A program made the position numbers and the translations under genes. From NCBI GenBank assembly GCA_964519835.1, contig CAZFLD010000002.1:1-64000 (forward strand): a DNA stretch of 64,000 bases. The letters are read 5' to 3'. Of this stretch, positions 34,255-42,499 are shown piece by piece. The notes beneath the pieces were generated by a model. That model did no database searches, was not told where the DNA came from, and saw nothing but the letters and a program-made list of their open reading frames with translations. The stretch comes from CAZFLD01 sp964519835. Its GTDB lineage: Bacteria > Spirochaetota > Spirochaetia > DSM-27196 > CAZFLD01. Position 1 is the first letter of the stretch. Each line of letters opens with the position of its first letter.

Positions 34255-34874
34255 CCCTCGTCGTGGTCCCCGACCAGGACCCACGACCCGCCGCTATTCT
34301 CGAGACAGTTTCCCACACCCTCCCGTTGACCATTCTGGATAAGCCGCCGGATTCGTGCCTCGACGTACTTGGCCTATTCGGCCATGTCGAGCACATCGAA
34401 GCCTATCCTGTTCCCGTGCAGTCCTTTGGGTACTGCATCGCCTACGGCTCCGGCGAAGACTTCGAGCTCGGCATGCTTCTCGGAGTAGACGACTATATCA
34501 AAGAGCCGTGGTCGAGCTCCGAGCTCCTATTTCGTCTCCGTCGATTCGACAAGACCCTCTCGTTCGAGACATGGAAAGGCCGCGTCGCCGTTCACGTGGA
34601 CCGGATCGTGTCGCCGCAGGGCCACGTTGCACTTCTGCGGCCACAGGAGGCGGCGGTCATCGCGATGCTCGCGCGGGCGGACGGCGAAACCGTAACAAGA
34701 AAACGCATCGCCGAGCGTTTGGGACTTTATGTTGCCGACGACTCGCGAGCTGTAGACATGTGGGTCAGCCGTGCGCGTGGGAAGCTCATCGACTGTCTCA
34801 AGTCCAACGCCGCCGCCGGCATCGTTCGGTCGGTTCACGGGCGCGGCTATCGGTTATGCCCGACCGTCCTGTGA
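34251..34874 (+). CDS. winged-helix response-regulator-like protein with eroded receiver
   Basis: 207 residues from a GTG overlapping the pspA stop. The C-terminal 100 residues form an OmpR-type winged helix: LLRPQEAAVIAMLARADGE, RKRIAERLG and GIVRSVHGRGYRLCP. The N-terminal part is only about 95 residues and keeps just the end of a receiver (GVDDYIKEPWSSSELLFRL); the phospho-acceptor Asp and the acidic pocket are missing. It is therefore not a normal two-component regulator. Its place as the last gene of the YbjN-PspA operon makes it a candidate regulator of that operon. No kinase is adjacent. Confidence 0.78.
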   Translation: MTLVVVPDQDPRPAAILETVSHTLPLTILDKPPDSCLDVLGLFGHVEHIEAYPVPVQSFGYCIAYGSGEDFELGMLLGVDDYIKEPWSSSELLFRLRRFDKTLSFETWKGRVAVHVDRIVSPQGHVALLRPQEAAVIAMLARADGETVTRKRIAERLGLYVADDSRAVDMWVSRARGKLIDCLKSNAAAGIVRSVHGRGYRLCPTVL

Positions 34875-34880
34875 GGATGC

Positions 34881-35079
34881 TGTGGATAAAATCGTCCGTG
34901 AGAGGCGTTAACAGAGGTTAGGCAGAATTCGTCGGTAGCGCGGCCGAGCGCAGGGGCGAAATCCTATTTAATTCCTTATTTGAAAGGGATTTAAGCACTT
35001 CCGGCGCGGCACGGTAGCATTCGCGATCGGAATGATTCGCCGAAGCGATCAGAGGAAGCTGTGGATATCTTGTGGAAAC
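34881..35079. other. cluster of DnaA-box-like sites around an AT-rich patch
   Basis: TGTGGATAA at 34881-34889 is the exact complement of the E. coli DnaA box TTATCCACA. TGTGGATAT at 35060-35068 differs by one base, and TGTGGAAAC at 35071-35079 by two. All face the same way. Between them is an AT-rich patch (about 34959-34996). The 254-base gap holds no gene I can support. It could be a DnaA-titrating or replication-control site, or chance. The genes usually beside oriC (dnaA, dnaN, gyrB) are absent. Confidence 0.35.
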
Positions 35080-35128
35080 ACTGCGCGGTCGTGTGTGAAA
35101 TCGGCGAGCTTGATCTGCTGATGGGGGC

Positions 35129-35995
35129 ATGCTACGCTTTTATCTCGTGAAGCGGTCGCTACTTGTGACGGCAAGGTATCTTATTACGCTGATCGCATTT
35201 GTGGCGGCCATAGTCCTTGTGCTCCTGGCGGCACGCGCCACGGATTTGGCATCGGATGGGGGTCTCGCCGTACTTGCAGCCATTCGAACCGCGTACGTGC
35301 CCGCCGTATTGCTCGCGTTCCTGCCGGCACTGTTCTCCGTCCTCCGTGACACATCCAAAACCGCCGTTACGCTGCTGTTCCTCACAATTATCGTGTCGCT
35401 CACGATGCTCGCCGGCCCAACAATCATCTCGCGATTCCCGGTCTTGCCCGCTCCCGCTTCACAGGAGCCGGAAGGACAATTCTACCCGGTACCCGACGGT
35501 CGGGCGTACGAGACGACAATCGGCGAGAACGGTGTGTACGTCCTCTATGACGCCGGGGAAGCACCCCGGTTTGCTGTCGGCAACGAGCATATCCCCATGG
35601 AATCCGTCACGTCGGACACGAGGGCGTTGCCCATCGTAAGGCACCTAAACGCCCTCGGCGTCCTGCTGTACGCACAGGAAAGCGGAATCGGCCCGGTGTT
35701 GGTGGCCCTCGCATTGTCCCTGAGTCTTATTGGGCTCTGGTTTTTTGCGCGTTCGACGGAGTCTCCGCTGGTAAACCTTACGCTTGTGCTTCTCGCGCTA
35801 CGCGGTATCGTGTTCCTGGCCAACCTCGTCCAAGAGGAGGTGGTGGCGGAGATTGTTACAATTCTGTCGACCGGCGAGTTTCAGACCGACTACATCGCTG
35901 CCGTTACCTTTGGGATTCTGGGCCTCCTGCTCCTCGGTGCCAACGCCCTCCGTCGGCCGCCGACGATCGGTCTTGGTGAGGGATCGTCCCCGTGA
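35129..35995 (+). CDS. multi-helix membrane protein, unknown function
   Basis: 288 residues. Hydrophobic helices are at about 14-37 (ARYLITLIAFVAAIVLVLLA), 50-68, 75-95 and three more near the C-terminus, with a hydrophilic loop of about 80 residues (GQFYPVPDGRAYETTIGENG) that should face the periplasm. Its stop overlaps the next gene by four bases (GTGA). No family is recognised. First gene of a three-gene membrane operon. Confidence 0.7.
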   Translation: MLRFYLVKRSLLVTARYLITLIAFVAAIVLVLLAARATDLASDGGLAVLAAIRTAYVPAVLLAFLPALFSVLRDTSKTAVTLLFLTIIVSLTMLAGPTIISRFPVLPAPASQEPEGQFYPVPDGRAYETTIGENGVYVLYDAGEAPRFAVGNEHIPMESVTSDTRALPIVRHLNALGVLLYAQESGIGPVLVALALSLSLIGLWFFARSTESPLVNLTLVLLALRGIVFLANLVQEEVVAEIVTILSTGEFQTDYIAAVTFGILGLLLLGANALRRPPTIGLGEGSSP

Positions 35996-37707
35996 CGTTG
36001 TCGTTTCGCCGCATGCTGCCGGTCGTGCTTCTCTCCTATGGGGTGGGATTTGCCTATTTTATCGTTGTTGCGATTCTCAGCATTCCCGGCGGCCGGCTTC
36101 TGGAGATCTACAGGATTCCGTGGATTGTTCGAGACGGCGTAGACGGTCTTTTTTCTTCGATTGTACCGCTCACGGCCTTTGCGGCGGCCGTCACCTACTC
36201 ATTTCTTATGACAAGCGCCGCCGAACTCGGGCTCGAGCGCACCGGCTTTGTCCGCTCAATCCAAGGCTCGCTCGTGCTTATGATACTGCTCGGACTGGCC
36301 TTTGCGTTTGTGATCGCATTGGCGGCGCCCGCGAACCGACTCGGCACCAACACTCTGTTCGAAACGACGGAGCTCGCGGAGTCGTTTCTCCACGAGGCGG
36401 AGGAAGCCTTCGACAACGGACGATACCTGGAGGCCGAAACCAGATTTCGCGACTACCTAGAGATCGACCCCAACAACGACGATGTGCAGGATCGATTGGT
36501 GGTAACACTCGATCGACAGAATACGGACCGGGCGACGGCAGCCGACCCATCCGAGGAAGCGGACATGGAAGCGCAAGGCCTAACCCGGCGCGGAACGGAG
36601 TACTTGAGCCGCGCGGGCAGGGCTCTCGAGGCGGATGACCCACACTCGGCGTACTACTTCGCAGATCTGGCGCTTACCATTCAGCCGGACCTTGAAGACG
36701 CGGCTGCACTCCGCTCTGAAGCCGAACGCGTTATCACCGCGGATGAGAAGCTGAGCGAGCAGCAAGAAAACTATTTCCAGCAAAAGCGTCTTGCGGAAAA
36801 CCTACTCGAAGAAGGCAACCTCCCGCAGGCCTACTATCTGCTTCAGCAGCTCCTCGTAGAGCGACCGGAGGATCCCGACCTCGAGCGCTTGCTACCCCAG
36901 GTCGAGCGGGCGTTGGAAGACCAGTACTTCTTTCTCGACGAGATGTCCCCATACCTCGGTCGGGTGGGCAGTCACGACATTGTTTTTGTGAATCGCCTTG
37001 AGCCCGGTTTGCTTGAGGTGGTCTCGATTGAGAAGGTGATTCGCCTGAGCACCGAGGTCTACGGTTGGAACGTCGAGGTGCTCCGCCTCGGGCCGGCCGG
37101 CGAACCGACGGCCCACTTCCGGGCACCCTACGCAAAGTCGGCCGACAACGGCCTAACGTTTCGAGCAGTGTACCGCGACCCGGAGAGTGAGGCGGAACTC
37201 ATCGCACGATCGGAGTCCCTCCTCGAGGGGGACGGCGAAGGTGGCGAGACGCCGATGGAGGTAGAGTTGTCGATTCCGCCTGAGGATCTCGGTCTTATCG
37301 AGCTTGCGGCCAGGGACCTGCGCCGTGGTGGTTTGGGCGACCTCTTTCGCCTCCGGGAGCTGCCGGACACCATCGGCTACTCTCTCGACGGCGTAGACAG
37401 TGAGCTGTTACGACGCCTCGCCGAGCTGCTGTCACTACTCGCGCTTCCCTTTGCGGCTGCTTCGCTCGGCTGGTCCCTCCGCGTCCGCATTGAAGGGCGT
37501 CCACGATTTGTTACGTATATTCCGATTGCCTTTCTTCCCCTTCTCTTTGCCGGCGCCTATGACCTGTATCGACGCGGATTATCGGCCCTGATGGAATCAG
37601 GCATCTCGCTTATCGGGTTTGTCGGTACCTTGATCGCTTTGGTAGTTGTTCACGTGTTGTTGCTCTTTGTTTCTCTGGTCACTCTCGCCGGCCACGCGCC
37701 ACAGTGA
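35992..37707 (+). CDS. large membrane protein with TPR-like helical domain
   Basis: 571 residues. Three N-terminal helices (PVVLLSYGVGFAYFIVVAIL; SSIVPLTAFAAAVTYSFLM; SLVLMILLGLAFAFVIALAA), then a soluble region of about 300 residues with TPR-like pairs (ESFLHEAEEAFDNGRYLEAETRFRDYLEIDP, AYYFADLALTIQPDLEDAAAL, NLLEEGNLPQAYYLLQQLLVE), then a beta-rich part, and three C-terminal helices. The layout suggests a membrane scaffold. It is coupled to both neighbours by four-base overlaps. I do not recognise the family. Confidence 0.72.
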   Translation: MTLSFRRMLPVVLLSYGVGFAYFIVVAILSIPGGRLLEIYRIPWIVRDGVDGLFSSIVPLTAFAAAVTYSFLMTSAAELGLERTGFVRSIQGSLVLMILLGLAFAFVIALAAPANRLGTNTLFETTELAESFLHEAEEAFDNGRYLEAETRFRDYLEIDPNNDDVQDRLVVTLDRQNTDRATAADPSEEADMEAQGLTRRGTEYLSRAGRALEADDPHSAYYFADLALTIQPDLEDAAALRSEAERVITADEKLSEQQENYFQQKRLAENLLEEGNLPQAYYLLQQLLVERPEDPDLERLLPQVERALEDQYFFLDEMSPYLGRVGSHDIVFVNRLEPGLLEVVSIEKVIRLSTEVYGWNVEVLRLGPAGEPTAHFRAPYAKSADNGLTFRAVYRDPESEAELIARSESLLEGDGEGGETPMEVELSIPPEDLGLIELAARDLRRGGLGDLFRLRELPDTIGYSLDGVDSELLRRLAELLSLLALPFAAASLGWSLRVRIEGRPRFVTYIPIAFLPLLFAGAYDLYRRGLSALMESGISLIGFVGTLIALVVVHVLLLFVSLVTLAGHAPQ

Positions 37708-38483
37708 TTGTAATCTGGGGAAAGCTGGTCGGTGCCCTCTTAGGGCTGCCGATCGGACCGCTCGGCGTGGCATTTGGATTCCTGATCGGCACCCTCGTCG
37801 ATCAGGCCCTGCGCAGTGCATTGATCAAAAAACACGTCGAGCATTTCTTGAGCGGCCGGCCCGCCGCTACCGAAGGCGGCTTCGACAAGGTCGTGGCGGC
37901 GGCGTTGGGTTTGGGCATGGCCGTGGCGTCGTTAGAGTGTCTGCCCACGGTGCGGCAGGTCGCGCTCCTCCGCGAGCAAGTCGCGCGGTACTTCCGTCTC
38001 GGGCGTCGACAAGCCGAGATCGCGCAGCAAATCATCGACGAGGCTTACCGCATTGGCGCGGGACTCGATATATACGGCCTTGCTGAGCTGCTTCGGGGCT
38101 CCACATCCCTCCTCGAGCGAGAAGAGCTGATGCGGATCTACACGCAGGTAGCCGAGCTCGACAGAGTGGGCATAACTGCCAAAAAGCGGTCCGTTCTGAA
38201 GACGGTGGCAGCCAGGCTCAAGATCCGCAAGAGCGCGTTCCTCGAGATGATTCCCGAGGCTCAGGCGCTGGACGCCGAGTCATGTCGCCTCCTCGGTGTG
38301 CCAAGAGATACCGACATTCAAGAGGTGAAGCGCGTCTATCGGCGTCTTGCCCAACAGTTTCATCCCGACGCCGTGGTGGACCTGACCGACGCGCAACGGC
38401 GGCAGGCTGCGGCGGCCTTCCTCCGGATCAAGTCCGCCTACGACATTCTCACCGCTCAGCTCGGCCGCCCCGACAACTCGTGA
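37704..38483 (+). CDS. DjlA-like membrane co-chaperone (TerB-like plus J domain)
   Basis: 259 residues. An N-terminal membrane anchor (LVGALLGLPIGPLGVAFGFLIG) is followed by a TerB-like helical domain (about residues 50-165) and a C-terminal J domain: ESCRLLGVPRDTDIQEVKRVYRRLAQQFHPDAV, with the HPD motif that stimulates DnaK. This is the DjlA arrangement, a membrane-bound DnaK partner linked to envelope stress in other bacteria. The GTG start overlaps the previous stop (GTGA), so it closes the three-gene membrane operon. Confidence 0.85.
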   Translation: MIVIWGKLVGALLGLPIGPLGVAFGFLIGTLVDQALRSALIKKHVEHFLSGRPAATEGGFDKVVAAALGLGMAVASLECLPTVRQVALLREQVARYFRLGRRQAEIAQQIIDEAYRIGAGLDIYGLAELLRGSTSLLEREELMRIYTQVAELDRVGITAKKRSVLKTVAARLKIRKSAFLEMIPEAQALDAESCRLLGVPRDTDIQEVKRVYRRLAQQFHPDAVVDLTDAQRRQAAAAFLRIKSAYDILTAQLGRPDNS

Positions 38484-38551
38484 CCCGACCAAACCGACGG
38501 AAAGGAGTTCGCCGATCCCAAATAGCGTTGGCCGACCCCAAAAGGGCGTGG

Positions 38552-39859
38552 CTATTTGCCCACGGTTGTGCGTTTGATCCGGGCACCGAGGGACCGTAGA
38601 CGCTTCGTGAGGTTCTCGTAGCCTCGCTCGATCTGGTAGACGTTTTGAATCGTGCTCTCTCCCTCGGCACACATCGCCGCGATGACCATCGCCATGCCGG
38701 CGCGGACGTCGGGCGAGACCAGCTCCGACCCGGTGAGGCGCGACGGACCGGTCACCACGGCGCGGTGGGGATCACACAACACAATACGGGCACCCATGCC
38801 GATAAGCTTGTCCACAAAGAACATACGGGCATCGAACATCTTCTCGTGGATGAGAACGGTTCCTTCCACTTGGGTGGCAACCACGGTCATGATACTTGTC
38901 AGGTCGGCTGGAAAGCCGGGCCAGGGAGCATCGTCGATTTTGGGAATGCCGCCGCCGAGGTCCGGGACGACACGCAGGCTCTGCCCCGCCGGCACATGGA
39001 TGGTTGTTCCGCTCCGCTCCCAGTGAATGCCCAGTTTGCCAAAGGCAAGCTTGGTCATCTTGAGGTTTTCGGGTCCGGCATCATGGATTTCGACCTCGCC
39101 ACGTGTCACGGAAGCAAGCCCGATAATAGAGCCGACCTCCATATAGTCCGGCCCAATGCGGAACTCGGTCCCCCCGAGTTTTTTTACGCCCTTGATGCGC
39201 AGGATATTGGATCCGATGCCGGAAATCTGGGCGCCCATGGAGTTGAGCATCCGGCACAGGTCTTGAACGTGGGGTTCCGAGGCCGCGTTCTCGATGACGG
39301 TGTCGCCCTCGGCAAGCACTGCGGCCGTTACGGCGTTTTCAGTTGCCGTCACGGAAGCCTCGTCCAAAAAGAGCTCTTGGCCGACCAACTTGTTTGCGCT
39401 AATCCGAAAAAGCCCGTCGGATTCCACGCGCGCCCCGAGTCCGGAGAGCGCGATAAAGTGCGTGTCCAGGCGGCGGCGGCCGATCACGTCGCCGCCGGGA
39501 GGTGGGAGGAGCACCTTGCCGGTCCGCGCCAAGAGGGGACCGGCAAACAGGATCGAAGCGCGAATGCTCTTGGCCAAATCCGCCGGGATCTCCGAGCTCT
39601 TGATGTTGCGGGTGGTTATGACGTACTCCCGCTCTTTGGGACGAGCTTCCACCTCCGCGCCGAGTTTTTGGCAGATCGCCAGCATAACCCGGACGTCTTC
39701 GATGTCGGGAATGTTTTTTAGGACTACCGGTTCGCCGGCCAAGAGGCTCGCCGCAATACACGGAAGGGCCGCATTTTTGTTACCACTCGCCTGGATACTT
39801 CCCTTGATGGGAAAGCTGCCTTCGATGGCGTACGAGAACATCTGTCGCGCTTCAGCCAT
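38552..39859 (-). CDS. murA: UDP-N-acetylglucosamine 1-carboxyvinyltransferase, Asp-type
   Basis: About 435 residues from the ATG at 39859; an earlier in-frame start adds 18 unlike residues. It makes UDP-GlcNAc-enolpyruvate, the first committed step of peptidoglycan synthesis. The family marks are GNKNAALP near residue 26, RASILFAGPLLAR at about 100-112, and PGGDVIGRRRLDTH, where position 124 is Asp (codon 39490-39488) instead of the usual catalytic Cys of PGGCAIG. Asp at this place is known in Borrelia, Chlamydia and Mycobacterium and gives natural fosfomycin resistance. It overlaps the start region of the gene downstream on the map by eight bases, so the exported protein gene precedes it in an operon. 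Confidence 0.95.
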   Translation of the reverse strand: MAEARQMFSYAIEGSFPIKGSIQASGNKNAALPCIAASLLAGEPVVLKNIPDIEDVRVMLAICQKLGAEVEARPKEREYVITTRNIKSSEIPADLAKSIRASILFAGPLLARTGKVLLPPPGGDVIGRRRLDTHFIALSGLGARVESDGLFRISANKLVGQELFLDEASVTATENAVTAAVLAEGDTVIENAASEPHVQDLCRMLNSMGAQISGIGSNILRIKGVKKLGGTEFRIGPDYMEVGSIIGLASVTRGEVEIHDAGPENLKMTKLAFGKLGIHWERSGTTIHVPAGQSLRVVPDLGGGIPKIDDAPWPGFPADLTSIMTVVATQVEGTVLIHEKMFDARMFFVDKLIGMGARIVLCDPHRAVVTGPSRLTGSELVSPDVRAGMAMVIAAMCAEGESTIQNVYQIERGYENLTKRLRSLGARIKRTTVGK

Positions 39860-41021
39860 TGTCGGCCTCTTCCACGGGATAAAACGGCAAAAAAAAGAAC
39901 TGGTTGCGGGCAAACGGATTGGAGCTCATCGCGATCCTCGCTTGAAAAAAGAGTGGACTTCCCGCACAGCACGTGATTCGCACCACGGGGACAAAGACAT
40001 GCCGGCCCTGCCGCGGAAAGGGGTTTTCCAGGATGTCGGGGAACACCGCCTCGACGCCTTCACCTGCATCGAAGGCTCGGCGGATGCGTCCAACGGCGCT
40101 CGAAGAGGTTTCCGGAAGCGGCTGCAGAAAGTCCGCGAGCCTAAAGTCGGCCGATATCAAGCCGGGCTCCGCCCCTGCTCCCGTCGAGCTCGACCCGACA
40201 GAGCCGGCCTCGGGGCCTAGAGTGCGCGCATCTGGATTCGGGGCGGTCAGAGCGGCGATACCCGCCAGATCACCGTCTGCGGCGAGAGCGGTAACCCGAG
40301 AGAAAAACTCGTTTATGTTCCGGACTACGTTGGTTGCCCGGTACACCACAAAAGCTCGATTGTTCCAGTTGTACCAGGTGATAAAGGTCTCGAAGCCGGT
40401 GCCGGCCTCGAAGCCCTGCTGGTAGATAACCACGTCGCGGCGCCGGTCGCCGTTGATGTCGACAAACTCGAAGCTCATCCGCGGGGATTCGTAGAGGGCG
40501 AGGGACGACACCGTCATGTCTTCGGAAAAAACCGTCCACCTCTCCTCCGATCCCTGTACCTCCTCGAACCGAACGACAATTGCGAAGGGGCTTGCCGATC
40601 CCACGACGATCTCCCTCAACACAAACGTGGTTGGCAAAACCTTCCTGCCCATGGGGTAGGAGGAAAAGAACCGCAAGCCCGAGGCGTCATTGAGGTAGAC
40701 CTCGAGATAAAAGCTGAGAGGTTCCGCCGCCGCGTCGAAAAGTCGTCGCGAATCCCGTATGAGGTCCCATCGAGGAGCTTCGGCGCTCTCGACCGTAAGC
40801 AAGAACACCTCCGCACGCCCGTCGCCGTTTGCATCTCGGACAATGCCCAGCGGTAATTCGCCGTCTTGGACCGCCGTTGTAGAGGCCGGAGACACCGCAA
40901 TTGCGGCGCGGAGCAGCCCCGGAGAGGCCGAGAGATCTGCGGCGGCCAAAAACAGCCCGCACACAAGAGTCAGTACCACAGCCGGTTGTATGGTCGGCCG
41001 GCGGTGCGGAATTAGATTCAT
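39852..41021 (-). CDS. exported protein preceding murA, unknown function
   Basis: About 389 residues from ATG 41021. The signal peptide is TIQPAVVLTLVCGLFLAAADL followed by SASPG. A far upstream in-frame start is rejected since it would bury the signal. The mature protein is beta-rich with two Asp-rich stretches, VRDANGDGRAEVFLL and DINGDRRRDVVIY, that match the calcium-loop of FG-GAP/VCBS-type repeats. The C-terminus has a Gly/Ser-rich linker and then a conserved-looking VRITCCAGSPLFFQA. The stop overlaps the murA start by eight bases, so it may serve the cell wall (inference). TATCAT lies nine bases before the ATG. Confidence 0.72.
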   Translation of the reverse strand: MNLIPHRRPTIQPAVVLTLVCGLFLAAADLSASPGLLRAAIAVSPASTTAVQDGELPLGIVRDANGDGRAEVFLLTVESAEAPRWDLIRDSRRLFDAAAEPLSFYLEVYLNDASGLRFFSSYPMGRKVLPTTFVLREIVVGSASPFAIVVRFEEVQGSEERWTVFSEDMTVSSLALYESPRMSFEFVDINGDRRRDVVIYQQGFEAGTGFETFITWYNWNNRAFVVYRATNVVRNINEFFSRVTALAADGDLAGIAALTAPNPDARTLGPEAGSVGSSSTGAGAEPGLISADFRLADFLQPLPETSSSAVGRIRRAFDAGEGVEAVFPDILENPFPRQGRHVFVPVVRITCCAGSPLFFQARIAMSSNPFARNQFFFLPFYPVEEADNG

Positions 41022-41109
41022 TGCAACCCGATGATACTCGGGAGAGGACCTTTCTGCTACAATCCCGCGCAAACGAAAGGGCGATACGTACGGCAAAGAT
41101 AGGGGTGAT

Positions 41110-42495
41110 ATGAAGGTAGTAAAATTCGGCGGCTCGTCCGTCGCCGATGCAGACCACATTCGCAGGGTTGCGGAGCTGATTTCGGATATCAACCGCGATA
41201 CGCCGATTGTCGCCGTGTTTTCCGCGATGGGGGGCGTTACGGATCTGCTTATCCAGGCCGCTCGTGCGGCGGAGGCCGGTGATTCCGCGCACAGGCGATT
41301 TCTGGCCCAAGTCCAATCTCGCAGCACAAACGCCGCGATGGATCTACTGGCGGAAAAGGCTGCACCGGGGTGGCTTACCGAGCTCCTTGAGGAGCTGTTC
41401 GATATGGCCCACGGCGTGGAGCTGATTCACGAATGTACGGCTCGGTCGATGGATCTGCTGATGAGCTTTGGCGAGCGAATAAGCTGCCGCCTGATTAGTG
41501 AGTATCTAACACAAAGCGGCGTTTCCGCGGATTACATCGACGCGAGAAACGTAATCGTCACGGACAACACACACGGCGCAGCGATTGCCGATACTGACGC
41601 AAGCTACCCGCGCATCAAAAACGCCGTGCAAGATGCGATAAACCGCGGCGCGCGCGTGCCGGTCGTCACCGGTTTTCTCGCCGCAACGCCGGACGGGGTC
41701 ACGACTACCCTCGGACGGAACGGATCGGACTTCACCGCATCATTGATAGGCGCAGCCTTGGGTGCCGATGCCATCGAGATATGGACGGACGTTGACGGCG
41801 TGCTAAGCGCGGACCCGCGAGCCGTCCCGTCGGCGTTTGTCGTCCCGGAGTTGAGCTATCAAGAGGCGATGGAGTTGTCGTACTTCGGCGCCAAGGTCAT
41901 CCATCCCCGGACTATGCTTCCGGCCGTAGAGCTGGGAATCCCCATCGTCATCAGAAACACACTCAATCCCGCAGCGCCGGGAACCAGAATAGCAGGTATA
42001 AAACCCGACCTGGGTCGCCTTGCCACCGGTATTACCTCAGTGGAGGGGATCGCGCTTCTCGACGTGACCGGCGGCGGCATGATCGGAACGCCGGGCATCG
42101 CTTCGCGAGTTTTCTCGGCGCTCGCAGGGGCCGGCGTGAATGTCATGATGATCTCCCAAGCGTCCTCGGAGCACTCGATCTCTTTGGTGTTTCGGGAAGA
42201 GGATGCGGCAACGGCGGTAGCCGCCCTGGAAGCAGAATTGGCGTTTGAAATCCGGACACACCAGATCGATCCCTTCGAAGTAAAAGGCGCCCTGGAGATT
42301 GTTGCGGTGATCGGAGGCAACATGCGCGGAAAGGCCGGCGTGGCGGGGCGACTGTTTACGGCGTTGGGCGACCAGGAGATCAACATCCACGCAATCGCCC
42401 AAGGTGCCTCGGAGATGAACATCTCGTGTGTTATCGATGCCAAACTGCGATCTCGAGCCGTTACCGCCCTACATCGGGCGTTTTTTGGAGTATAG
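41110..42495 (+). CDS. aspartate kinase
   Basis: 461 residues, monofunctional. It phosphorylates L-aspartate, opening the pathway to threonine, methionine, lysine and diaminopimelate. The N-terminus MKVVKFGGSSVADADHIR carries the KFGGSS signature; FGERISCRLISEYL and GRNGSDFTASLIGAALGADAIEIWTDVDG follow. Two C-terminal ACT domains (from about residue 305) imply feedback control by an end product. A ribosome binding site AGGGGTG lies just before the ATG. Threonine synthase follows after four bases, so threonine is a likely regulator. Confidence 0.94.
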   Translation: MKVVKFGGSSVADADHIRRVAELISDINRDTPIVAVFSAMGGVTDLLIQAARAAEAGDSAHRRFLAQVQSRSTNAAMDLLAEKAAPGWLTELLEELFDMAHGVELIHECTARSMDLLMSFGERISCRLISEYLTQSGVSADYIDARNVIVTDNTHGAAIADTDASYPRIKNAVQDAINRGARVPVVTGFLAATPDGVTTTLGRNGSDFTASLIGAALGADAIEIWTDVDGVLSADPRAVPSAFVVPELSYQEAMELSYFGAKVIHPRTMLPAVELGIPIVIRNTLNPAAPGTRIAGIKPDLGRLATGITSVEGIALLDVTGGGMIGTPGIASRVFSALAGAGVNVMMISQASSEHSISLVFREEDAATAVAALEAELAFEIRTHQIDPFEVKGALEIVAVIGGNMRGKAGVAGRLFTALGDQEINIHAIAQGASEMNISCVIDAKLRSRAVTALHRAFFGV

Positions 42496-42499
42496 GCGT

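Noticed and set aside
34881..35079. Chromosome origin
   Set aside because: DnaA-box-like sites alone are not enough; dnaA, dnaN, gyrB and recF are absent and no skew could be computed. Kept only as a finding.
38645..39721. Plus-strand frame of 358 residues across murA
   Set aside because: Antisense of murA; His/Gly-rich with no domain features.
41022..41109. Lysine or threonine leader (riboswitch or attenuator) before aspartate kinase
   Set aside because: Gap is only 88 bases with a promoter-like element and ribosome binding site; no conserved riboswitch core or Thr-rich leader peptide is seen.
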